Shown in pieces: positions 55,425 to 64,000 of a stretch of DNA of 64,000 nucleotides. Within the stretch, counting starts at the first letter, position 1; every line of letters starts with the position of its first letter. This DNA is from Lepidodermella squamata (taxonomy: Eukaryota; Gastrotricha), in contig JBLDXI010000007.1 in assembly GCA_047495785.1 (NCBI GenBank), positions 1,550,001 through 1,614,000 on the forward strand, written 5' to 3'. Made by a program: the position numbers and the translations under genes. A model generated the notes under the pieces. That model was not told where the DNA came from. It made no database searches and saw only the letters and a program-made list of their open reading frames with translations.

Positions 55425-56666
55425 ATGGAAGGCCGCCACAGCCGAACAGTCTGCGCCCATGACTACTGCCCGCTTACTGAGCCCGGATATTACGCCGACC
55501 TCTGCCATTTGGCCGTGACCTGCGTTCAAAGTGCCCTGTCCCGCCTCGGTTTCGACAAATCACCCCGGCGAATCCTGCTTAAATTCAGCCAATACCCAGC
55601 CGCTCGCTTTCCACTCAACGACGCCTCGCTTCATGGCAACAACGAAATTTTTATCCACAGCCAGCAATGCGACGAAGACTGCATGGCTATTTATCGACAA
55701 ATTCTAGAAATTCTTCTCGAAAAAATCGCATCGACAAATTATTGCAGCGACACCGATCTTGAACTTCTGCTATGGTGCGCGTTGAGCTGCAATGATTTAG
55801 ACACCCTCGAAGCCAGTCTGCGGTCTTTCAACGAATCTGTCCCAATCTGCATTTTAACATCTCTGCTATACCAAGCTATCAATTTATCTTCAAGCCGAGG
55901 CGTCGAAATTTTGCTGAAAAATGGCGCACCGCCAAATGCGTCGTTATCGATTAAAAAGCCTGGCGATCGGCCTTTAACGAAATTTTTCGAATTGATCGAA
56001 GATGGATTCTCGGGCGACAAACAGTCTGTGGTTGACATTTACCGGTTACTAGTTAAACACGGCGCCGAGCTCGAAATCAGAAGCATTTCTCCGGTCAAAA
56101 TCGCGCTGGAAAATCCGCAACTCGCTACGGCAATCATCGAATCGATATCGATTAATCATCAATCAAAATCATCCGGGTCTTTCTCACCCCTGGCTCGAGC
56201 TTTCCGCGACCTGGCTAAGCTTGATGTCGATTTATCGCTTTCCGACGCAAATATCCGGCAAATTTTAAACTCGGTAATTCTGCCGTTGATTCGAGCCGGT
56301 TTCAAAATGTCGCCTGATCCGTTTAAAAGCATCGATTATTGCCTGGTTGAATTTGTGGCAAATCGAGCAAGTTCCTTGTTACCGTTATTGATCGCAAGCC
56401 GGCAAATAACTGGCTTGGATCTTCGAAAAATCAATTTAATTTTTGATTTGAACGGTAATTTAAATTTCATGTCGAATTCTTTGCCTCGCTTCAACAGCCT
56501 CGTTCGCGCGAATTTCCCGCTCGATTTGCAAAATGCGTGCCGGGCGAAAATTTTGACCCGATTGCCTATCGGTCTTACGCAAAGGCCTGAAGCTATCAAC
56601 AAACTCGGCTTACCGGCGTGTCTTTCCTCCTATCTCAACTTCGCCGAATTTGATGGATTGTTGTAA
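55425..56666 (+). CDS. Ankyrin-type and SOCS-box protein (ASB-like), paralogue 2
   Basis: One open exon of 413 residues. Ankyrin-like units are seen at SSRGVEILLKNGAPPNASL and DIYRLLVKHGAELE. The C-terminus is SOCS-box-like: LDLQNACRAKILTRLP as BC box and LGLPACLSSYLNF as Cul box, closely paralleling the minus-strand gene at 27427 (LPLPVCLINYLNF). By family it would be a substrate receptor of an Elongin-Cullin 5 ubiquitin ligase. The presence of one long exon where the paralogue has an intron suggests intron loss, or an upstream exon I have not found. AATAAA lies at about 56691. Confidence 0.78.
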   Translation: MEGRHSRTVCAHDYCPLTEPGYYADLCHLAVTCVQSALSRLGFDKSPRRILLKFSQYPAARFPLNDASLHGNNEIFIHSQQCDEDCMAIYRQILEILLEKIASTNYCSDTDLELLLWCALSCNDLDTLEASLRSFNESVPICILTSLLYQAINLSSSRGVEILLKNGAPPNASLSIKKPGDRPLTKFFELIEDGFSGDKQSVVDIYRLLVKHGAELEIRSISPVKIALENPQLATAIIESISINHQSKSSGSFSPLARAFRDLAKLDVDLSLSDANIRQILNSVILPLIRAGFKMSPDPFKSIDYCLVEFVANRASSLLPLLIASRQITGLDLRKINLIFDLNGNLNFMSNSLPRFNSLVRANFPLDLQNACRAKILTRLPIGLTQRPEAINKLGLPACLSSYLNFAEFDGLL

Positions 56667-57349
56667 AAAAAAATCCTGAAAAATTGTAAATAAATTCCAT
56701 CGTCCTTTATTTGAAAAAATTCAGCTTGATGTTCTTCTATTTTCGTTTTTTTCTAAATAATTTTGCTGGTGATTTTTATAATTTTCAAGTCCATCAATGC
56801 GCTTTTCGTGCGATTTCTCGTTTTTTGTTGAGTAATGAATCATCACCGCACTCGTTTGCTTTTGTACCTGCCGCCTAATATACCTATGCCTGTTTTCGCT
56901 TTTAACATCTCAACTAAAATATTAAACTTGGGTTCCAAACCTCTCGTTTTGTACCGTGAAAATATCGACGAAGATTGTTTTCCGTTTTTTCTGATTTTTC
57001 TATATGTGTCAATCTGCATGTCCAACTGCCTTTTTGAAACTTTCATCGAATTTTTCCGTTCAAATCTAAAATTAACAACAAACTCTGTGCGACTGTTGAA
57101 ACAAAATATTCGGATTTTTTTATACTGTTGGGAAAGAATTGATATTTGATAACAAACTCGCGGTTGAATAAAATATTTCATTTAAAAAATTGTTTTTATA
57201 AGTAATTCAATAATAATGCCAAGAAGCTGATTAAGGTTACATGAGTACTTTTTTCTGAGATAAGATAAGAATTTCGCAGCCCTAAGTAAAGTAATTCCTG
57301 TGGTGTGGTAACTTTTATTCTTTTTTGCAACACCAAGCGAATTTCCAAT
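56667..57349. other. Intergenic region, nothing recognised
   Basis: 0.7 kb, AT-rich. A frame at 56835-57149 is open on both strands and has no recognisable domain. Confidence 0.4.
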
Positions 57350-57650
57350 ATGAAAACCTTGGCCTTAAGCTTTGTCTTAATTGCTGTCCTCGTGATCAGC
57401 ACCCATACCGTTGAAGGTCATATTCAAAGGCAAGGAGGGCTCATGGACATCCTCAGGAAATCAACTACAACTCCTAAGTGCGTTGACGAGCGTGGAAGCT
57501 GCGATCCGATCGCGAAAAATTGCTGCCCAGGACTGTAAGACAGCAGTTAAAATAGTTAAAAATTGACAGATACGGATTTTTATAATTTTCAGAGATTGCG
57601 TTGGCGTTATGGGATTCGGCTGTATCAAGCGCCCGACGTATCAGCTTTAG
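57350..57650 (+). CDS. Small secreted six-cysteine peptide, inhibitor-cystine-knot pattern
   Basis: Two exons, 57350-57534 and 57593-57650; an 80-residue precursor. A clear signal peptide (about residues 1-23) is followed by a pro-region of about 20 residues and a C-terminal cysteine domain with spacing C-x6-C-x6-CC-x4-C-x7-C. The intron splits the domain between the CC pair and the fifth Cys. This spacing is that of knottins (ICK peptides), a fold used by venom peptides, antimicrobial peptides and endogenous ion-channel modulators alike. Function cannot be told from the spacing, and nothing here shows toxicity. It is a lone gene, not a venom-like array. AATAAA lies at about 57812. Confidence 0.78.
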
Positions 57651-58953
57651 GTTTCAACTGAGAATTGATCAGTGTCGCGTGAATGTTACCAACTACCTTA
57701 ATTATTAATTATTTAAGTTTGATTACTATTATTATTACTCATATTTTGATCGATTATAATTAGTGAAAAGCTCGATTCTGCAACATTTTGGAAAGTTTAA
57801 TTAACGATTTCGCAATAAAATCATTGTTGAGGAAAGTTTCCGGAAATAGCTCAAACGAGACATTATTAACAAATTTCGAAAGTTTTACAATCGTCAATTT
57901 GGCTGGATTGTATACATTTTGCAATTGGTTTACACCTTAGGTCGGCCGATATCGATTTTAAGCCTCAGAATTCGGGCTAAACAACTTCAAAATAGACGAA
58001 AAATTCGGTTTCTCAAATTTCAAGTCGCTTCTTTGACTGCGATATATTTTCATGCTCGTTCTCAGTGGTATTATTATAATTTCTCAAACTCATGACTCAG
58101 GCTTTTCTCCTTCGCCTTCTACTCTGATAACCCCCTCAAAACACTCGAAGCGCAGTTTTATCTCTGATAACCAAACAACGGCATGAGATTAACCATCATG
58201 CGAATCCACAGTATCCAGTATAACCAAATTAAATACTTCACAGACAAATTGCAATTATCGATATATTTTTGCGCAGCCGATCGTCGCTTTCAAGGCTGGT
58301 AAAATTCCAAAAACTGGAATAATTTACTTCGAGATTCAAGTTTTGAAATTTTTCTCTGAAGTTATAGCTGGTAATAGGATATCCTGGTAGATCAATAGTC
58401 CTATATCAGAGTGATGCAGTAGTATTATGAGCCATTCCATCGCCAAGAGGATAGTACGGAAAACTATCAGCGAAACGCTAAGCTTTCGCAGTATCTGAGT
58501 TGTAGAGAGATTTTTAAATCACCGTCAAAATGCTTGAAACTGGAACGCGCAAAGATCTAGGTAAAAGTGGCATCATGTATCTTGCAGCATTTAAAGTCGT
58601 GCATCTCACAAAAAAGCGTTGATTTCCTACGTCGTGTCATTTAGAATTAGCATCGCATTGCCAGGATCATCCATCATAGCAGACGCTGTCGATGAACATA
58701 AGTCGAAAGAGCGTGGAACAATCAATAGTTCACGAGGAAATGCGAGACGTTTTACTCGCGTGCATTTCGCTAATCACCTGAATTACTAATAACAGTCCGC
58801 CATAAACATTAAAAAAGAGCACATGACAGAAAAACGAAGAGTTGCCACTTATATCAAAGCATATTAGACCCAATCGTTAATTTGATGGGATTATTTATTA
58901 TTCATCCTATCGTCACTTTTTCTCTATCGATATGATTTTTAGCCCGTGATAAA
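57651..58953. other. Intergenic region, nothing recognised
   Basis: 1.3 kb. A short fragment at about 57945-57960 (GGCCGATATCGATTTTAAG) resembles the interspersed repeat at 28.3 kb. Otherwise no feature. Confidence 0.4.
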
Positions 58954-61561
58954 ATGGGTCTTATAAGCTTCGGTGTCTTTTTCATACAAATTCTGAGCGT
59001 TCAAACGGCTCAAGAAATTGTTCGCATCTCCAGTCGCCTATCGACCAATGCCAGCCGTGAAATTTCCTTACTGACTTTTGGCAATCGGAAAGGTCATGTT
59101 TTCTACCCTGGCGATGTCTGCATCGAAGCTATGCGACTTGCTCTCGACGACACTCAGGCGGCAATTCTACCAAATTACCGCGTCACCCTTGAATTTATCG
59201 ACGATGAATGCATTCAAATGGGATTTGCGGGTAAATTTATAAGAGCGATGGATCAGGACAACGCTTCGACCAACAGATTCCCGGTCGTTGTCGGATCAGT
59301 CTGCGGCGGTTCTGCGACAATCATTGGCCGACTAGTGCCTCAGTTCAACTTTTTCGGCATTTCCGGGTCTGCTATAGGCGGGCAGTGGCGCTATAGCAGG
59401 CAAGGAGCAACTGTAGCGCCGACAATGGATAAAACTAGTTTCTATGCTTTATCGCCATCGATGCATCTATCAGCCCCGGCAGTTGCAGAGTTTTTGAACT
59501 CAATGAATTGGCAACGGGTTGCAATCATTTCCGAGACATTGCTAACATGGTCGTTGCCAGAATTCACGCTAATGCAGCACATGACGCGCCTCAATATCTC
59601 GCTTTTAGGTAAGATTTGTTAATTAGGTATATTACTCGATAGTTTTTTTATCTTCACAGGCCTGGTAAAAATTTACGTGCCACCAGGACTAGCTCCGACA
59701 GACGATGACATTGTTCAAGGCCTTGCAGATATCGTCAAAACCGATGCTAGAATCTTCATCGTTAACTGCAATTTCTGCCTCAAGTACTCGTGTTTCTTCA
59801 ACCAGTTCAATCTTATCGGACCGCGTTATGTCTTCATCTTCAACCCTTACACGCGTTTCGATATCGACGACCCATCCCGACCAGCCTGGTGCAAACGCGA
59901 GTGGCTCCGTGAAGTCGTCAATCGGTCGATTTTTGTCGGGTTCCGGGCTGAAAATACTGAGAGACCTTTGCCCAATTCCGAGAGAACTTACTCCTCCTTA
60001 TCAAGCAATCTCTCTGCTCTAATCCCCGGCGCCTCGACATTTGCTGGCTGGAACAGTAGAGTTTCTTGCTACGACCAAGTTCTCGCAGCCATGCATCTAC
60101 TGAATAGAACGGAAGAGCGGCTGAAACTTAAAAATGAAAGTCTAATAGATTGGAGAACATCGGACACCAAATTTCGGACCCAGGGGGCGACGATTCTCAA
60201 GCTAATGAACGAGACCATTTTCGAGGTCGATACACCAGGAATTCAAACTCGTATCGCCTTTCGAAGGGACACTCTTGAGGTCAGCTCATACCCCGTATAC
60301 GCGATGCAATGGCAAGATAAGGCGAAGAATTACGTCCGAACTAGGTCTTTCGATTTGCTACAGGACGCAGCGACAATGTCGGCTGGACCTGATGGCGACT
60401 TTGTTTGGCTTGGCCAACAACCTAGGGACAGGTTGACAACAACTGAAATGAAGGTACCGCCCCTGCCCGCGAGCGCTTGTATCGCCTTCGCTTGTTTTGC
60501 TGGGTTACTTTTGGTTGTTAACCTTAATTTCCTTTACCTTCAATACTCTTGCCGAACAACTTTCGCCGTGATGAAATCAATGCCAAGCGTCAATAACGCG
60601 TTATTAATCGGCAGTTGCATTTCATTACTTCAAGTGCTTATACTCGCCTTCACCGCTATTGATTACGAATTGATAGCTAATTACGGCGTAGCATCTTTAA
60701 TGTATGTCTTCGGCGTGACTGGATTCGCGATGACGCAAGCAAGTGTCATGTCGAAATTAATCCTTGGCTCTCGCTACGTATACCGACGTAGGCGGCGATC
60801 GCGACTCGCATCATGCACAATCGCCCAAATGATTGTGACAACATGGACATGCATCAATCTAGGCCTCATCGTCACGGGCCTTATAGCTGACCCGGTTTCA
60901 ATTGTCCCGGTGAGTAAGTGGCCCGATGATGATATCAACGGTGATGGCATTATCGAAGTGCGAACTACACTCGACTGTGAACGAGCGAACGCAGACTCGC
61001 CTTCATGTGGGTCAGGTCAATTACTTGTCTTCGTATCCGTTATTGCAGTGTGCCACATTGCTACTGCAATTTACGGCGGCCTCTTAGCGACCTTTCTCAA
61101 ATCGGTTAGTTTCAAAAATTCCTCCTTAAAATATTGAGTAAATATTTAATTTTTTAGCGCATTTTGCCTCGAATTAACGATTTGGCTCAGTTCTGCATTT
61201 GCGTCTACGGCGACATCGGGATATCTGTTTTATTCGCCGTATCATGCTTAGTCTTTCAAAACAGCTTCGTTATGTTCATGACAGCCATTGCCGGTTCGAG
61301 CATTCTCTCATCCCTTCTACACCTTAGCACAATTTTTCTACCAAAGGTTGGTGAATTCTTAGTATATGGATGTTCTTTACTTTGTTTTTCTTTCAGTTAC
61401 AAAGCAGTTACTTCATTTTTGCGAAATTTCGTGTGAAAACTGTGCCAGATGGGCGATTTCTGGCAATCCTTGGCAACGGCCGGCGGTTTATAGTACCACC
61501 ATTGGTGCTTCACCCGCCAACATCGCTGGCTTCAACAGACACAGCCGTTCGTGTTATGTAG
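58954..61561 (+). CDS. GABA-B-like class C GPCR
   Basis: Exons are 58954-59608, 59660-61104, 61158-61346 and 61397-61561. Phases agree; 817 residues. There is a signal peptide, then a venus-flytrap ligand domain of about 440 residues (YPGDVCIEAMRLALDDTQ; VVVGSVCGGSATIIGRLVPQF; MNWQRVAIISET). No Cys-rich linker separates it from the seven TM segments, which is typical of GABA-B rather than mGlu receptors. TM1 starts near residue 490. GVTGFAMTQASVMSKLILGSRYVYRR resembles the GABA-B TM3 region. NDLAQFCICVYGDIGIS and LSTIFLPK match GABA-B TM6 and TM7 ends. The C-tail is only about 54 residues, without an obvious coiled coil, so heterodimer control may differ. Ligand not provable. Confidence 0.87.
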
Positions 61562-61921
61562 ATGCGCCTCTTGAAAATCTTTCCAGCATAATTTTCCAGT
61601 AAAGAAACAACTTTGAGTGGGATGAAAAAGCCATAGGTTTGAAAAACCACGAACTCTTTAACTCGTGTCTGAGTTTTTTCCGCGCGCATTATTCCTGAAA
61701 AAGTACAAGGAAAAGTTGAGCAGGGTTACAGGCAGCCTTTATCTCATACTCATAAAAAACTGTGCCATATTAGCTTGTTTGTGCATGCCATCCTTAACGT
61801 GTTTACATAACTTCTCGATCGCGAAAATAACAAAGAGCCGGCAGATGTGCCAACTACGCGTTTAAGGTTCGAGCAGCCAAGAGCAGAAAACATTGACAGT
61901 TCAAAAAATTAGATTAAAATA
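61562..61921. other. Short intergenic region, presumed promoter of the PLC-X gene
   Basis: 360 bp with no coding content recognised. The leader before the ATG at 61922 is AT-rich. Confidence 0.35.
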
Positions 61922-63059
61922 ATGCGCCTTTTACTGCTGGTCGCCTGTGTCGCCTCAGCCTCAGCAGGGCAAAATCCACAATGGATGGCTGATCTGCCCG
62001 AGGAAGTTCGTGAAAGGCCTTTAACCGAACTGGCCATCCCCGGATCACATGATTCCTTCTCCGCAGAGTTGTCTGTCGAAGATGGATTCAGCCCCGATAC
62101 CAGCATGGAAGTTTTCGCAGTACAAAAACAGACAAATGCCAGTGATGATAAGTTCCTGTGCAAAATGCGTAAATGGGCAATCACGCAAGAACTCAGCCTT
62201 GTCGACCAACTCAATATTGGCATGCGTTATTTTGTCCTGTTCATCGCTCCATTCGGCGAACAATTCCGCTTCGTTCACTACCTGTACGGCCGCGAGGTTT
62301 TCGCTGATCTCGAGGCTATGAATACATTCTTGGACGAAAACCCGGATGAAGTCATCATTCTGAACTTCGAACATACCTACGCAATGTCGGCCGAGCAACA
62401 TGCAACAGTTTTGAAGAATCTACGTGAAATTTTCGGTGCGAGACTTGCGACTCCTCTTGATTACCCCGAAGGCCCGAGATCGATGACTTTGAACGATTTG
62501 AGCATTGCCGATCAGCAGGTCATTGTTATCTATGACGAAGCTTCCGGACCAGCTGCTGATATTGCCTGGGGACGCCGCCACATCTGGAACCCGTGGCCCA
62601 ATACCGCGAACAGGACTGTCTTGGAAGGATTCTGGCCTAGGGTTTAGTTCAACTTGGAACCATCTTTAATCATTAACTAGTGTTATTTTTTAGGTCTTGA
62701 ACTCCAGAAATATCAATGACACGAATTTCTTCGTTCTTCAAGGCATCATGTCAGCTGGGCCAGCTCAATTCCGCGAGGGAATGACGAAAACAGGTGGGTT
62801 CAGGGAACGTGTCGGACTCTGCGCTGCGAGCACCTTTGTTCGCTGGATCCGCCGTAACCAGTTCAAGTCGAGCAATGGCCGTGTCAACATTTTCATGACG
62901 AGCTACGCGAATAACTACAACTTTGTCGAAGAAGTTATTGCGTTGAACTATGACGACGTGACCGAGCCTATTGTAGCTATGGAGCCGTCTTTGGAGTTCT
63001 GCTACTACCAGGGCGCGGATCGCGATGAGTGCTCGGACTTCACACCAGCGGAATACTGA
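61922..63059 (+). CDS. Secreted PI-PLC X-domain-containing protein (PLCXD-like)
   Basis: Exons are 61922-62641 and 62694-63059; 361 residues. A signal peptide (MRLLLLVACVASASAG) precedes a PLC-X barrel. The first catalytic His lies in ELAIPGSHDSF and the second in FRFVHYLYG. ADLEAMNTFLDENPDEVIILNFEH is the usual strand-helix-strand of PLCXD enzymes. No PH, EF-hand, Y or C2 domain is present. PLCXD proteins are thought to hydrolyse phosphoinositides or related lipids. Secretion suggests an extracellular or lumenal substrate. The donor of its intron (GTTTAG) is weak but gives the correct phase. Confidence 0.9.
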
Positions 63060-63153
63060 GCTGAATTGTTCACAAAATAACATTTAAAACTTGAAAACTT
63101 GAAAAAACAGTAAATTTTATTGTAAAATCTGGTTGATCAACAATATCATAGCT

Positions 63154-63612
63154 TTATAATAATGGCTGTGGTCTTGGTATCGGAATAAATTTGCCAACCG
63201 GGATCTTCCGTTTGTGAAGTTCATTTACCCTCTCACGGCTGAGATGAAAGCGAGGCGCCGATTTCGACCTTAGGATCGATAAGTCGTCGCCCAGATCTGG
63301 AAGCTGAGGCGATTGCTTTGGTCTAGGGTTTTCTTCAACCCTGATCAATCGGCTTGTCTTGACCCATGGCGAGGAGTGGTGATAGTAGCCGCCGTTGTAG
63401 CCGTAGTTTGAACCGTAAGGTCGATGATGATTGTGATGGTGATGATGGTGGTTGTGGTGGCTGTGGTGATGGCCGTGATGAGCGCGAGGAGGCCGAATGA
63501 GCTGGCTTGATTGATAATGGTGAAAGTGACCTCGTTCACCTTGAGTGCTCATCATTAACCAATCAAAAAGCGCAAAAGAAAATAATAAAATTCGAACAAT
63601 CATTTTTAACAA
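63154..63612 (-). CDS. His-rich secreted protein
   Basis: A single exon of 152 residues. The start at 63612 gives MLK before the hydrophobic run; 63603 is an alternative. The signal peptide (MIVRILLFSFALFDWLMM) is followed by a His-rich tract (about residues 29-63, with HHNHHHHHHNHH), then YGSNYGYNGGYYHH and a basic tail (RPKQSPQLPDLGDDL; HKRKIPVGKFIPIPRP). His/Gly/Tyr-rich secreted proteins commonly bind metals or join cross-linked matrices; which applies here is unknown. It converges on the PLC-X gene with 95 bp between stop codons. Confidence 0.72.
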   Translation of the reverse strand: MLKMIVRILLFSFALFDWLMMSTQGERGHFHHYQSSQLIRPPRAHHGHHHSHHNHHHHHHNHHRPYGSNYGYNGGYYHHSSPWVKTSRLIRVEENPRPKQSPQLPDLGDDLSILRSKSAPRFHLSRERVNELHKRKIPVGKFIPIPRPQPLL

Positions 63613-64000
63613 TTTCTGGATTTTATCAACTTTGAGCTTTGCGTGCTAAACCATGCGAACGATGACGTGATTTGTTTGCTTGGCGCCATTTGCAATAAAA
63701 TCTAGTTGTGGTAAACATTGCTTTGCTGAAAATGGGGATAACGTTATCTGTAGTTGGACTGATGGAATGGTAGGTTTCACAAATTAGATTAGGTGAAAAA
63801 TTCCAGGAAAATGATTGGCACATTATTGACTGAAATTTCGGTGAATTCTAGAAAAAATAAAAAAAAACCCGTAAGATCAGGTGAACGAGAAAGGTCGTAA
63901 TCCAGCGGCGCCATTATTATGAATAATTAGTTCGACCTGAGCCCTGAACCGCCTTATTAAATTTCGGGAATTCACGATAAATTGAACGAATTCCTAAAAA
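63613..64000. other. Window end, presumed promoter side of the His-rich gene
   Basis: No coding frame with recognisable content. Nothing else seen. Confidence 0.35.

Noticed and set aside
1-64000. CRISPR arrays, bacterial operons or prophage
   Set aside because: Spliced genes, tRNA introns and U1 show a eukaryotic nucleus; the tandem motifs found have variable spacing and inverted arms, unlike CRISPR.

Overview
This is nuclear DNA of a small-intron animal. The genes are broken by GT-AG introns, most of them 45-60 bp long and ending in T-rich ...TTTCAG. The products are metazoan: an alpha-type nicotinic receptor, a GABA-B-like receptor, an SLC26 anion transporter, two ankyrin/SOCS-box proteins, a stomatin, an MKK3/6-like kinase and a galaxin-like protein. 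I cannot name the species. Density is about one protein gene per 4 kb. Interstitial TTAGGG/TTAGG-type repeats and two tentative cilium-type proteins argue weakly against a nematode; the intron style and a GT92 glycosyltransferase are nematode-like. A compact-genome chordate such as an appendicularian, or a rotifer-like animal, would also fit. Exon limits below were placed by hand from splice consensus, reading-frame phase and family alignment.

Layout. 0-9 kb, minus strand: the 5' exon of a GT92 glycosyltransferase, a galaxin-like secreted protein, and a nicotinic receptor subunit. 10-17 kb, plus strand: an EF-hand-type protein, a 3.8-kb gene-poor stretch, and an MKK-like kinase. 17-24 kb: a cluster of tRNA genes and tRNA relics on both strands, with a U1 snRNA-like gene and a 5' LINE fragment inside it. 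25-30 kb: a rhodopsin-like GPCR (plus) and an ankyrin/SOCS gene (minus). 30.9-37.8 kb: a 17-exon gene for a protein of about 1,520 residues. 37.9-43.8 kb, minus: an SLC26 transporter and a degenerate Rho-like GTPase. 45.6-49.6 kb: a CCHC zinc-knuckle protein and a repetitive secreted protein. 50.4-51.4 kb: stomatin. 55.4-63.6 kb: a second ankyrin/SOCS protein, a small six-cysteine secreted peptide, a GABA-B-like receptor, a secreted PLC-X-domain protein and a His-rich secreted protein.

The most unusual signal is non-coding. At least six loci (window start, 4.2, 26.2, 35.5, 41.7 and 51.9 kb) are foldback-like elements. Each arm carries several copies of a short motif private to that element, and the motif is inverted in the opposite arm. 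Two of them share CCGT(C/A)A termini next to TA dinucleotides, and one of these has a diverged half-copy in the kinase intron. Several form most of an intron. They look like non-autonomous transposons with arrays of subterminal sites. No transposase gene is visible in the window.

The genes do not form one pathway. Neural or secretory signalling parts (nicotinic receptor, GABA-B-like receptor, GPCR, secreted peptides) are common here, but I see no operon-like arrangement.
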